A stretch of DNA of 56,801 nt from CAYONP01 sp964405335 (lineage in GTDB: Bacteria > Armatimonadota > UBA10988), in contig CAYONP010000031.1 of assembly GCA_964405335.1 (NCBI GenBank), positions 1-56,801 on the forward strand, read 5' to 3'. Shown piece after piece: positions 31,952 to 41,073 of the stretch. Under the pieces are notes generated by a model, which was not told the origin of the DNA, searched no databases, and saw nothing but the letters and a program-made list of their open reading frames with translations. Position numbers and translations under genes: made by a program. Numbering within the stretch: the stretch's first letter is position 1; each line of letters opens with the position of its first letter.

Positions 31952-33135
31952 GCCGCGGCGACTCCCACCACCTGGGACAACCGCCTGCCGGCCCAGTCGC
32001 GCGGCGGTTCGAGGCCGAGCAGCGCGGCAACGGTCGGGGCGATGTCGAGGATGGACCCCTGCTCGAGCCGGCCGCCGGCGGCGATGCCCGGCCCCGCGGC
32101 GAGCAGCGGCACGGTCATGTCCTCATCGCAGTCGGTGCCGTGGGTGCGGTCGTGGCCGCCGTGGTCGCTGGTCACGATGAGCGTCGCCGACGCGCCGTCG
32201 AGCGCGGCGACGAGGCGCCCGACGCAGGCGTCGGCGTTGGCCACCGCGGCCAGGTAGGGCGGCGACATCCAGCCGGCGTCGTGCCCGGCCACGTCGACGT
32301 AGCCGAGATAGACGAAGGTCAGGTCGCACGGGTCGTCGCGCAATGCGGCCGCGGCTCGCTCGGCGACGCTGACATCGCCGTCGGGTGCGTAGCAGTGGCG
32401 GTGGAAGAAGGCCTGTTCGAGCGCGCCCGGCCGGCCGAGGTCGCGCAACTGCTCCCAGTTGTAGAACATGGCGCAGCGCCGGCCGGCCGCCGCCGCGAGG
32501 TCGAACAGGCCGGGCACCGGCCGGACCTGTGGGGTCCAGGTGTTGGTGGTCACGCCGTGCCGGCCCGGCTCGACGCTGTGGAACATCGACATGTGGCAGG
32601 GCAGGGTGACCGACGGCATGACCGAGCGGACCGAGTGACAGGCGACCCCCCGCGCGGCCAGGGCGTCGAGGTGCGGGGTGTCGGCGGCGGCCAGGCCGTC
32701 GGGCCGCAGGCCGTCGATGGAGATGAGGACCACTCGAGCATGGGTGGACATGCTTGGAACTCCCGGTGTGGCGCCGTCGAGACTCAGTTGCATGCGCCAG
32801 TACTCGTCGGCCTCCTCCGTTGGAGCCGGGCCTCGACGTTCTGGTGGCAAGGGCACCCAGCTCGGAGAGCGCGGGACGGTACCGCGCGCCTTCTGTGTGA
32901 GGCACACGAACTCGGGTCGGACAGCGCCGAGCTGAGCGTGATTCGCTTGGGCATCACGCAGTGAGATGTGATTGGCGCCGGTGGCAAGGTCGGGGTTGCG
33001 TTCCTGGATCGGGTCAGCTTCCCAGAAGCAGACCGGGCATATGTGATAGTCGCCGTCGTCACCGACTGGGCGGGTCAGGCATCCGCAGCAGGCGCAAGCG
33101 GCTGCGCGATCTGGGTCATTCACCACGTCGGGCAT
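31948..33135 (-). CDS. CPCC-type zinc domain fused in frame to an alkaline-phosphatase-superfamily phosphodiesterase
   Basis: One open frame of 395 codons holds two unlike parts. Residues about 12-75 match the CPCC family of small cysteine-rich proteins (CACCGC, YHICPVCFWEADP, GANHISLRDAQANHAQLGA). Residues 129-395 form a type I phosphodiesterase/nucleotide pyrophosphatase-like domain: VVLISIDGLRPD metal site, Thr nucleophile in PSVTLPCHMSMF, and TSDHGGHD. Between them is a Pro/Arg-rich linker. An internal ATG at 32751 has GGGAG eight bases upstream, so the phosphodiesterase (267 aa) may also be made alone. The CPCC segment looks less GC-rich than its surroundings. A true fusion and a lost stop codon after insertion of a CPCC gene are both possible. 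Confidence 0.75.
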   Translation of the reverse strand: MPDVVNDPDRAAACACCGCLTRPVGDDGDYHICPVCFWEADPIQERNPDLATGANHISLRDAQANHAQLGAVRPEFVCLTQKARGTVPRSPSWVPLPPERRGPAPTEEADEYWRMQLSLDGATPGVPSMSTHARVVLISIDGLRPDGLAAADTPHLDALAARGVACHSVRSVMPSVTLPCHMSMFHSVEPGRHGVTTNTWTPQVRPVPGLFDLAAAAGRRCAMFYNWEQLRDLGRPGALEQAFFHRHCYAPDGDVSVAERAAAALRDDPCDLTFVYLGYVDVAGHDAGWMSPPYLAAVANADACVGRLVAALDGASATLIVTSDHGGHDRTHGTDCDEDMTVPLLAAGPGIAAGGRLEQGSILDIAPTVAALLGLEPPRDWAGRRLSQVVGVAAA

Positions 33136-33159
33136 GCCGGTCTGCTTGACCGGTCAGCA

Positions 33160-33235
33160 CCTGACCCCTCCCACGGATGATGAGGCCGAAGGCGCGCGGT
33201 GCAGCAGCGCCTCCGGCCTCGGCTCGGGGGTCAGG
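33160..33235. terminator. Nested hairpin downstream of the prepilin gene
   Basis: CCTGACCCC (33160-33168) pairs with GGGGTCAGG (33227-33235). Inside it GAGGCCGAAGGCGC (33182-33195) pairs with GCGCCTCCGGCCTC (33207-33220) with one mismatch. It lies four bases from the prepilin stop and separates that gene from the CPCC-phosphodiesterase operon. Confidence 0.6.
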
Positions 33236-33238
33236 CGG

Positions 33239-34018
33239 TTACTGCCGCCGGCCGTCCCACTGGTTGTCGAGCGGGCGCCCGATCGGGTCGGGATTCGTCG
33301 CCGCCGGTTTGAGCGTCTTCACATGCCCGTCGGCGAAGGCGAAGTTCGCCATCTGGTTGTGCTCGGGGCTGACCGCGCCGTCGGGCCCGTTCGGCCAGGC
33401 GTTGTTCGGGTTGAGCGTGCCGTCGGGGATCTCGCCGGGGCTGTCCCAGTCCCACCAGTTGACGCCGGTGAAGATGGCCCCGGTGCCCCAGAAGGCCTGA
33501 TTGCCCGAGTGGTGCTTCTCGCTCATCATGACCGTCTCGGCCGGCCGCTCGATGTCGGCGTCACCGCGCACCACGGGGTTCATCCACGATGGCTGCGCCA
33601 AGCCCGACACGCCGACCACGCCCCAGGCGTTGTAGCTCGACTGCCACTGCATGTAGCCGTTGGTCGCGTAGCTGATCCGCGGTCCCGCCCACGGCCGGGT
33701 CGGATCCTCGCCGACCGTGTCGCTGGGACAGCGCACCACCTGGATGTTCTTGACGTACGGCTGCAGGTTCATGGCGAAGGTGTTCATCCACCAGTTGTCG
33801 CCCAGGCCGAAGCAGAACACGCCGTCGTAGTCGGTGCCGTACATCACCATGCCGGTGGCCAACTGCTTCTCGTTCGACTGGCACGACGACGCGCGGGCCT
33901 TCTCACGCGCCTTGGCGAAGACCGGGAACAGAATGGCCGCCAGAATGGCGATGATCGCGATCACGACCAGCAACTCGATGAGGGTGAACCCTCCGCGCTG
34001 GCTCCTCGTTCGGTGCAT
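33239..34018 (-). CDS. Type II secretion/type IV pilin-like protein with prepilin N-terminus and H-x9-DG-type C-terminus
   Basis: A 259-residue prepilin-like protein. After a short basic leader (MHRTRSQRGG), the peptidase site GFTLIELLVV and a hydrophobic helix are followed by FPVFAKAREKARASSC. This is the form abundant in Armatimonadota and related phyla, where dozens of such proteins are found. The globular part has a tryptophan-rich region and the ending FAFADGHVKTLKP. The start has GGAGATAGCT before ATG. It follows a small lipoprotein and a LacI-type regulator. Its role is probably surface display or substrate capture; a pilus role is not implied. Confidence 0.92.
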   Translation of the reverse strand: MHRTRSQRGGFTLIELLVVIAIIAILAAILFPVFAKAREKARASSCQSNEKQLATGMVMYGTDYDGVFCFGLGDNWWMNTFAMNLQPYVKNIQVVRCPSDTVGEDPTRPWAGPRISYATNGYMQWQSSYNAWGVVGVSGLAQPSWMNPVVRGDADIERPAETVMMSEKHHSGNQAFWGTGAIFTGVNWWDWDSPGEIPDGTLNPNNAWPNGPDGAVSPEHNQMANFAFADGHVKTLKPAATNPDPIGRPLDNQWDGRRQ

Positions 34019-34102
34019 AGCTATCTCCAGGAGGCCGGGCCTCCTCGATCGACACTCCGGACGCCGGGCGTCCGGTCAGCACCCACCTGCGCGGATGGCC
34101 GG

Positions 34103-34339
34103 TCAGTTCGTCTCACTCCGCTCGGCCGCGCCGTCGGCCTGCTGCGGCTTGCCGCCGGCACCCTGCTGCTGCATCAGTTGCGCGGCCTCGGGCGGCATCT
34201 CCTTGGGCGGGTTCTGGAACCGCGACACGTCCTCGGCGCTCATCGCGCCCGTCTCTTTCTTGCAGCCGCCCAGCGAGACCAGCGCGGCCAGCCCGAGGAG
34301 GACCGACATGGCGAACCATGACCAGCAACGTTTGCGCAT
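34103..34339 (-). CDS. Small lipoprotein
   Basis: A 78-residue protein with a signal peptide and the lipobox LGGC (cysteine at residue 26). The mature part of about 52 residues is Gln/Pro/Glu-rich (KKETGAMSAEDVSRFQNPP, MPPEAAQLMQQQG) and appears unstructured. Short lipoproteins of this kind commonly sit next to prepilin genes in the same genomes. It lies between the LacI regulator and the prepilin, 55 bases after the former. Confidence 0.8.
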   Translation of the reverse strand: MRKRCWSWFAMSVLLGLAALVSLGGCKKETGAMSAEDVSRFQNPPKEMPPEAAQLMQQQGAGGKPQQADGAAERSETN

Positions 34340-34394
34340 CCAAGTTCTCCTTCTTGCCGCGCCCAGTCAACGGGTCGCGGCGACGCAACCTCAC

Positions 34395-35390
34395 TCAGGC
34401 CGGCGGCGCCACGCTGCGCCGCTCGACCAACCGTTCTGGCACCAGGGTGCGCAACGGCCCCAGCTCCTCGCCGTGGATCAGCCGCATCAACTGCCGTGCC
34501 GCCTCCTCGCCCATCGGCTCGCCCTGCGCGGCGACCACGGTCAGCGGCGGCTCGCTGCGATCGACCGGGAACTGGTCGCCAAACGAGATCAGGCTGACCT
34601 CGCCGGGCACGCGGCGGCCCATCCGCTGCAGCGCCGCCAGGGCATCGATCGCCGCGACATGGTCATAGGCGACCACCGCCGTGGCACCATCGGCCACCGC
34701 CGCGCTGAGCGCCCCGTCGGCGTCGGCCTCGTGCGGCCGCACCCCGTGACCGGCCGGCGCCTCGGCGCCGTGGTCGGAGAGAAACTGCTGGTACGCCCCA
34801 TAGCGCAGACCGAGGCTGACGTGCCGTGCATCCATTTCATCGCCGTTGAGGAAGGCGATCCGCCGGTGGCCGACCGACCAGAGATGCTCGAGCGCCAGCC
34901 ACATTCCGTCGGCCCAGTCGCAGACCACACTGGGCAGGCCGTCGATCACCTCATTGACCGAGACGAGCGGGGTCCGGCTCCCGATCAACTGCGCCAGCAC
35001 CTCGGGGCGGGGCATCTGCAGCACCAGCGCGCCGTCCCAGTTGCCGACCGACGGGTTGGTGCCGCACGCGCCGTTGTAGTCGCTGACGGCGAACATCAGC
35101 TCGTAGCCGTCGAGCCCAAGCGTGCGGTGGGCGCCCTGAATGATGGGCAGGTTGACCGCGCTCCACTCGGCCAGATTGGGCCAGGCGAGCACGCCGATGG
35201 TGTTGGTCCGCGAGTCGCGCAACCGGCGCGCGGCGAGGTTCGGCCGGTAGCCCATTTCCACGGCCGCGGTGAGCACCCGCTGGCGGGTCGACTCGGACAC
35301 CATCGCCGCCGAGCGCCCGTTGAGCACGCGCGAGACCGTCGAGTGCGACAGCCCCAGTCGCTTGGCGATTTCGACGATGGTTACCGCCAC
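34395..35390 (-). CDS. LacI-family transcriptional regulator
   Basis: A 331-residue regulator. The N-terminal helix-turn-helix and hinge read IVEIAKRLGLSHSTVSRVLN and MGYRPNLAARRLR; the periplasmic-binding-protein-like effector domain (about 60-325) follows, with the typical AYDHVAAIDALAALQRMG and ISFGDQFPVDRSEPPLTVV blocks. GTG at 35390 is chosen as start because GGGAG lies seven bases upstream and the protein then begins right at the DNA-binding domain. Two CACACGTG palindromes upstream are good candidates for autoregulatory operators. The likely effector is a sugar. Downstream are the lipoprotein and prepilin genes. Confidence 0.93.
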   Translation of the reverse strand: MAVTIVEIAKRLGLSHSTVSRVLNGRSAAMVSESTRQRVLTAAVEMGYRPNLAARRLRDSRTNTIGVLAWPNLAEWSAVNLPIIQGAHRTLGLDGYELMFAVSDYNGACGTNPSVGNWDGALVLQMPRPEVLAQLIGSRTPLVSVNEVIDGLPSVVCDWADGMWLALEHLWSVGHRRIAFLNGDEMDARHVSLGLRYGAYQQFLSDHGAEAPAGHGVRPHEADADGALSAAVADGATAVVAYDHVAAIDALAALQRMGRRVPGEVSLISFGDQFPVDRSEPPLTVVAAQGEPMGEEAARQLMRLIHGEELGPLRTLVPERLVERRSVAPPA

Positions 35391-35416
35391 GCAACAACTC
35401 CCGCCTTGGTTTCTCC

Positions 35417-35444
35417 CGCACACGTGTCACGGCACACGTGTGCG
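35417..35444. promoter_or_regulatory. Twin LacI-type operators upstream of the regulator
   Basis: CGCACACGTGT (35417-35427) and ACACGTGTGCG (35434-35444) are perfect reverse complements with a six-base spacer. Each arm also contains the self-complementary core ACACGTGT with the central CG typical of LacI-family sites. They lie 27 bases before the GTG start, where a bound dimer would block transcription. A TTGACA at 35496-35491 on the minus strand may be the -35 element. Confidence 0.7.
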
Positions 35445-35608
35445 AGAGAGTAGACAGCTAGGCGTAAGCCTACGTGCATCGAGGCGTCGCTGTCAACCGC
35501 GGCTTGCGATGAGTCGATGTCAAATGGCAACATCGGCGCAACATCGGCGACGGCGGGCTGCACCGCGGCGGGTGGCGGGCACCCGCCGCGGCGCGGTGGT
35601 GGGACAGC

Positions 35609-37549
35609 TCAGCGCGGCTTGGGTTGGCTCGGCTCGGCCGGCGGCTCGTCGTCGAAGGTGACGTCGAACTCGTCGACTTCGCCGGCGGGCTCGGGCTCGG
35701 GCTCGGGTGCCGGCGGCGCGCCGTTGCCGCCGTTGAGCAGGCCGCGGAGCTTATCCAGCGCGTCGGCGCCGAGTTCCCTGAAGACCTCCGGCCCGCTCGA
35801 CAGCAGGCCTTCGACCAGGTTGCCGAAGCCCAGTCCGTGGCTGAACTGGGTCATCATCTTCGACATCGTGGTTGGGTCGCCGTAGACCTGGAACTGGCCG
35901 CGCGACATGAACGTGCCGAGCGAGTTGGCCAGCGCGATCTTGACCTCTTTCTCGGCCTCGATGCGCAGCTTCTGGGTCTCGAACTCGATCGCCGCGCGCT
36001 CGAAGGTCTGCTTGTTCTCGAGCGACTGCCGCTCGACCTCGACCCGCTTCTGCTCGACCTCGACCCGCTCGCGCTCGATGTTCACGTCGACCACCTTGCG
36101 AGCCTGGTCGGCTTCGGCCTGCATCCGGGTCGCCTTGGCCTCGGCCTCGGCCCGCTGCAGCCGCGCCGCCGCTTCGGCGGTGGCCGCCATCTGCTGCGCC
36201 TCGGCCGCCTTGACCTCGGCGAAGGCCTCGACCTCGGCGTCGGTCTGGCGCTTGATCTTGTCCTGCTCGATCACCTGCTTGGCCGCGATCAGGCGCTTCT
36301 CGGCCTCGCGGTTGGCCTCCTGGGTGACCTGGACCGTGAGCACTTCCTGCTGTGCCGTCTCGCGCGCCGCCTCGGCCTGCAGCTTGTCGCGCTCGGCCGC
36401 GGCGCGCTCGGTCTCCTTCTTGGCCACGTTGATCTGCTGCTCTCGGGCAGCCACCTCGACGGCCTGTTCCTGCGTGATGCGCGCCGTCTCCACGGCCTTC
36501 TTGCGGGTGATATCGGCCTGCTCGCGCTCCTGCTCCTTGGCGATCAGCTCCTGCTGGCGAGCGATGTCGGAGGCCTGCACCGCCAGCTCCTGCGCGATGC
36601 GGCGCTGCTCGACCTGCTGGTTCTGCGCGATCTCGGCCTCGCGCACGAGCCGCTCCTGCTCGATCGCGAACTCCCGCTGCTCGCGCTCCTTGGCCTTGCG
36701 GACGTTGGCCACGTCGGCCGCCTGCGCCGCCTCGGCCTCGGCTTTCGTCCGCTCGAGGGTCAGGATCTCCTGCCGCGTCTCGACGTCCTTCTGGGTCGTC
36801 GCCCGCTCGGCGTCGCGGGTCAGGCGGTTGCGCTCGACCAGCGCCGCCTGCGTGATCTCGGTGATCTTCTTCTTCCCCTGCGCGTCGAAGATGTTGTCGT
36901 CGCTGAGCGTCTTCGGGTCGGTCTGGTCGAGCCGCGAGATGGTCACCGACTCGAGCGTCAGACCGTTGTGCTTGAGGTCCTCGCGCACGCTCTCGAAGAC
37001 CGCCTTGGCGAAGTCCTCGCGCCGGCCGTGGATTTCGACCAGGTCCATCGTCGCCGCCACGCTGCGCAGTGCCGAGACCAGCTTCTCGAAGACCAGCTTG
37101 GCCACCTCGGCGGGGTGCGTCCCCTTCTCGCCCAGCGAGCGCGCCGCGGCGATGATATCCTCGCGGTTGGCATCGACCTTGATGTAGAACTCACCGCGCA
37201 CGTCGACGCGCAGGTTATCGCGCGTGATCAGCGCGTCCTCGCCGATTCGCTCGACGTCCAGCTTCATCGTCTCCAGGGCGATCGGGATGACGTTGTGAAT
37301 CAGCGGGATGACGATCGACCCGCCGTCGAGCACCGGCTTGGCGCCGCCGCTGCCGGTGCGCACAAAGGCGAGGTTGGCGCTGGTCTTGCGGTACAGCCGC
37401 AGGAACAGCACGAACCCGCCGGTGAGACCGAGGATCACCCCCGCCACGCTGACGAACGCCTTCGAGATCGGCTCGAGCTCGACCAGCCCGAGCCAGGGCA
37501 CGAAGATGGTCACCAGACCAATCAGCATCAGGACCAGACCGGCAATCAT
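35609..37549 (-). CDS. Flotillin-like SPFH/band 7 protein
   Basis: A 646-residue membrane-associated scaffold protein. Two hydrophobic helices lie at the N-terminus (about 1-50), then an SPFH domain (about 55-230: GSIVIPLIHNVIPIALETMK, ESVTISRLDQTDPKTL). A very long Ala/Glu/Gln/Arg coiled coil follows (about 230-540), then an acidic, proline-rich tail. Length and layout match the YqiK/flotillin class, which forms oligomeric membrane microdomains. It is the partner of the NfeD-like gene just upstream (27-base gap), as in yqiJ-yqiK and yuaF-floT pairs. Confidence 0.93.
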   Translation of the reverse strand: MIAGLVLMLIGLVTIFVPWLGLVELEPISKAFVSVAGVILGLTGGFVLFLRLYRKTSANLAFVRTGSGGAKPVLDGGSIVIPLIHNVIPIALETMKLDVERIGEDALITRDNLRVDVRGEFYIKVDANREDIIAAARSLGEKGTHPAEVAKLVFEKLVSALRSVAATMDLVEIHGRREDFAKAVFESVREDLKHNGLTLESVTISRLDQTDPKTLSDDNIFDAQGKKKITEITQAALVERNRLTRDAERATTQKDVETRQEILTLERTKAEAEAAQAADVANVRKAKEREQREFAIEQERLVREAEIAQNQQVEQRRIAQELAVQASDIARQQELIAKEQEREQADITRKKAVETARITQEQAVEVAAREQQINVAKKETERAAAERDKLQAEAARETAQQEVLTVQVTQEANREAEKRLIAAKQVIEQDKIKRQTDAEVEAFAEVKAAEAQQMAATAEAAARLQRAEAEAKATRMQAEADQARKVVDVNIERERVEVEQKRVEVERQSLENKQTFERAAIEFETQKLRIEAEKEVKIALANSLGTFMSRGQFQVYGDPTTMSKMMTQFSHGLGFGNLVEGLLSSGPEVFRELGADALDKLRGLLNGGNGAPPAPEPEPEPAGEVDEFDVTFDDEPPAEPSQPKPR

Positions 37550-37576
37550 CGTTCCACTCCTTGGGCCCGTGGGCCC

Positions 37577-38368
37577 TCAGCGCGTGACCACGGACTCCTC
37601 GTCCACGGACTCGCGCTCGGTCAGGCGGACGTCGTCGTCCGCCGGCAGCGGCTCGACCAGGTAGTAGTCGCCCGCCTCCACATACTCAGTCAGCACCACC
37701 GGCGTGCCCCGCGGGATGGAGACGTCGTCCGAGCGGCACGAGACCTGGTGCAGCGTGCCGTAGCGATCGCGCAGGTGGACCTGCCCGCCGCTCCGGTCGA
37801 TGCTGAACACCACCTCGCCGGTCAAGCCGGCCAGGCCGCGGCGGCTGAGCGCCGAGGAGCTCTCCTTCGGTACCAGGAAACCGAGCAACCGCGCCGTGGC
37901 GCGGGTGATCACCGTGCTGGCGGTCACCGAGAGCACCAGGCCCAGGGCGAAGACCAGGCCGACCGAGCCGAGCCACTGGCCCAGCAGCGCGTTGAAGAAC
38001 CAGCCACAGACGGCGAAGATCAGCAGCCAGGCCTCGAGCAGCAGCGTCACCGAGGTGTGCTTGGCCCCGAGGAACTCGAGCACGGCCATGACCATGCCGC
38101 CGACGTCGCCGTGCGCGTCGTCGGCGCCCTGGACCTCGTGGTCACCGTCCACGTCGTGGTCGGCGTCGACGTCGTGGTCGACATCGACGTCGTGATCGAC
38201 GTCGACGTCGTGATCGACGTCCACGTCGTGGTCGACGTCGGCGTCGTGGTCGGCGTCGTGGTCACCGCCGGCGAGGCCGAACACGTTGGTGACGACCATG
38301 TAGACGGCCGCCACGCCGAAGGCGACCGTGTAGATCGCGTTCTGCCAGGCCAGCAAGCCGTCGCCCAT
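37577..38368 (-). CDS. NfeD-like membrane protein with a His-Asp repeat
   Basis: A 263-residue membrane partner of flotillin. One helix at about 8-33, a repeat region at 36-79 of the form (D/V)DHDVD with about nine histidines alternating with aspartates, then three hydrophobic helices (about 90-165) and a C-terminal OB-fold NfeD domain (GLTGEVVFSIDRSGGQVHL, YVEAGDYYLVEPL). The His/Asp repeat is encoded by tandem 18-bp units at about 38128-38265. Its charge and geometry suggest divalent metal binding on the external face; that is an inference. ATG 38368 has GGAG eight bases upstream; the longer frame before it is not supported. Confidence 0.88.
   Translation of the reverse strand: MGDGLLAWQNAIYTVAFGVAAVYMVVTNVFGLAGGDHDADHDADVDHDVDVDHDVDVDHDVDVDHDVDADHDVDGDHEVQGADDAHGDVGGMVMAVLEFLGAKHTSVTLLLEAWLLIFAVCGWFFNALLGQWLGSVGLVFALGLVLSVTASTVITRATARLLGFLVPKESSSALSRRGLAGLTGEVVFSIDRSGGQVHLRDRYGTLHQVSCRSDDVSIPRGTPVVLTEYVEAGDYYLVEPLPADDDVRLTERESVDEESVVTR
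38128..38265. repeat. 18-bp tandem repeat coding for His-Asp-Val-Asp units
   Basis: Repeats of GTCGTGATCGACGTCGAC type (with variation at wobble and first positions) run through the NfeD-like gene and encode DHDVDV units. Confidence 0.85.
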
Positions 38369-38491
38369 GAGCTGCTCCACGCCTCGCGGCGCACGCTCGC
38401 GATGCATACCCGCGCCCGGCGAGGTTATTCGACGGCCTGAGTTCTCCAGACCCGGCGCCTGTCCTGTGTCAGAGTTGGGGGAGAGAGGGCG

Positions 38492-39157
38492 ATGAAGATC
38501 TTTCTCGATACCGCCGTGCTGGACGAGATCCGCGAGGTCGCCGAGTGGGGCATCCTCGACGGCGTGACGACCAACCCGACGCTGGCGGCCAAGGCTGGCC
38601 GCGACTTCGAGGACAACCTCCGCGCCATCGCCGAGATCGTCGGTGATCGCGGCACGGTCAGTGCCGAGACCGTCTCGACCGACGCGGCGGGCATGATCCG
38701 CGAGGCGCGACTGGTCTGCGGCTGGGCGCCGAACATCGTCGCCAAGGTGCCCTTCTGCGCCGAGGGGCTGAAGGCCGTGCGCGCGCTGGCCGACGAGGGG
38801 ATTCGGTGCAACGTCACGCTGGTCTTCGGCGCCTTTCAGGGCCTGCTGGCGATGAAGGCCGGGGCATACTACGTCTCGCCCTTCGTCGGCCGGCTCGACG
38901 ACGGCGGGCAGGAGGGCATGGAGGTGGTCCGCCAGCTGGTCGAGCTCAAGGCCAACTGCGGCTTTGCCACCGAGGTGCTGGCGGCCAGCCTGCGCCACAG
39001 CCTGCACCTGGTCGAGGCGGCGCTGTCCGGCGCCGACATCGCGACGATGCCCTACGGCGTGCTGACCAAGGCGCTCGGCCACAGTCTCAACCGCGAGGGG
39101 CTGCAGGCGTTTCTCGACGACTGGGCGAGCATTCCCGAGTCGATGCGGCCGTTCTAG
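38492..39157 (+). CDS. Transaldolase / fructose-6-phosphate aldolase-like protein
   Basis: A 221-residue short-type transaldolase (TalC/FSA/MipB group). The Schiff-base lysine is K85 in NIVAKVPF; GVTTNPTL at 24-31, SAETVSTD near 57 and YYVSPFVGRLDD near 128 are family landmarks. Such enzymes move dihydroxyacetone units or cleave fructose-6-phosphate in the pentose phosphate network. The ATG at 38492 follows GGGGGAGAGAGGG. It is a single gene, divergent from the NfeD-flotillin pair. TalC versus FSA cannot be separated by eye. Confidence 0.93.
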   Translation: MKIFLDTAVLDEIREVAEWGILDGVTTNPTLAAKAGRDFEDNLRAIAEIVGDRGTVSAETVSTDAAGMIREARLVCGWAPNIVAKVPFCAEGLKAVRALADEGIRCNVTLVFGAFQGLLAMKAGAYYVSPFVGRLDDGGQEGMEVVRQLVELKANCGFATEVLAASLRHSLHLVEAALSGADIATMPYGVLTKALGHSLNREGLQAFLDDWASIPESMRPF

Positions 39158-39170
39158 GGGTCCGGCTCGG

Positions 39171-39200
39171 TTGACTCGAACCTCGGCCGGCCGCTATACT
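39171..39200 (+). promoter_or_regulatory. Sigma70-type promoter of the pilT operon
   Basis: TTGACT (39171-39176), an 18-base spacer and TATACT (39195-39200) lie 24 bases before the ATG at 39225. Confidence 0.7.
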
Positions 39201-39224
39201 CGCCCTGCTCCGGGCGCAGGCTGC

Positions 39225-39976
39225 ATGGATGATTGTCGCGCCAGCCTCATGGTCGTGCTCTGTGCCGCCCTGCCGCTTGTCGCCGCGCCGCCCGACCAGC
39301 CGCTGAGCAGCCCACCGACGGTGCAGGTGTTGATGCTCTTCGACCCGCTGCTCGGCTATACCGGCGTGGTCTCGTACACCTCGGCCGTGTCGCGCGAGCA
39401 GGCGAAGGCCGAGCTGGAGGTGCTGGCCCATGAGCTGGGCTACCAGTCGGCGGCCGACCTGCGGCCGTTCGACCCCGACACCGGCCGGCACACCGAGCTG
39501 GGCTATGCGCGGACCGAGCGCGGGTCGGAGCTGACCTTCAAGACCAGCGAGAAGTTCCTCGACCGCGAGCACGGGACGCTGCGGCTCGAGCCGATCATCC
39601 GGGCCTATGGCCACTACCGCCGGATCAACCTGGAGTATCTCATCTCGGACCTCAACGGCCGCGCTTTTGCCTATCACGGTCCGGGCAACTACGAGAGCGA
39701 CGCGGTGCGGCTGCGGCACCAGGGCAAGACGGGCCATCATGCGTTTCAGGTCGAGCTGCTGAACCCCACGTTCGAGTCCCTCGACCTGCCGCCTTACGCG
39801 CCGCCGGAGGAGCCCCTGACCGCGGAGTCGAATAGCCGGCGCGGTCCGGCCGACTTGTCCGCGCGGCGGCGCATCGGCGCGGTGGTGTTGGGTGTCGGGT
39901 TGTCGTTGTTGGTCTACCTGCTGCTGTTCGGGCTGCTGACCCGGCGAGGCAGTGCGACGAAGCCGAGGAGGCGTCG

Positions 39977-39989
<13 letters not shown>
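39225..39989 (+). CDS. Uncharacterised exported single-pass membrane protein
   Basis: A 254-residue protein I do not recognise. It has a signal-like hydrophobic stretch (MVVLCAALPLVAAPP, from about residue 9), a soluble domain of about 180 residues with GYARTERGSELTFKTSEKF and LEPIIRAYGHYRRINLEYL, and a C-terminal TM helix (IGAVVLGVGLSLLVYLLLFG) followed by a basic tail. The topology is type I, with the domain outside and the basic tail inside. A second in-frame ATG at 39249 is also possible. It overlaps the first pilT gene by 13 bases and shares its promoter, so a role near the pilus motor is suggested by position only. Confidence 0.7.
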
Positions 39990-41068
<1,079 letters not shown>

Positions 41069-41073
41069 AGGTC

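Noticed and set aside
35624..38440. 938-codon open frame on the plus strand
   Set aside because: Antisense shadow of the flotillin and NfeD genes; low-complexity Leu/Arg composition, no start signal, and the minus strand has clear families.
38369..39082. N-terminal extension of the NfeD-like protein by about 240 codons
   Set aside because: That stretch is antisense to the transaldolase-like gene; ATG 38368 has a GGAG site and begins directly at the first TM helix.
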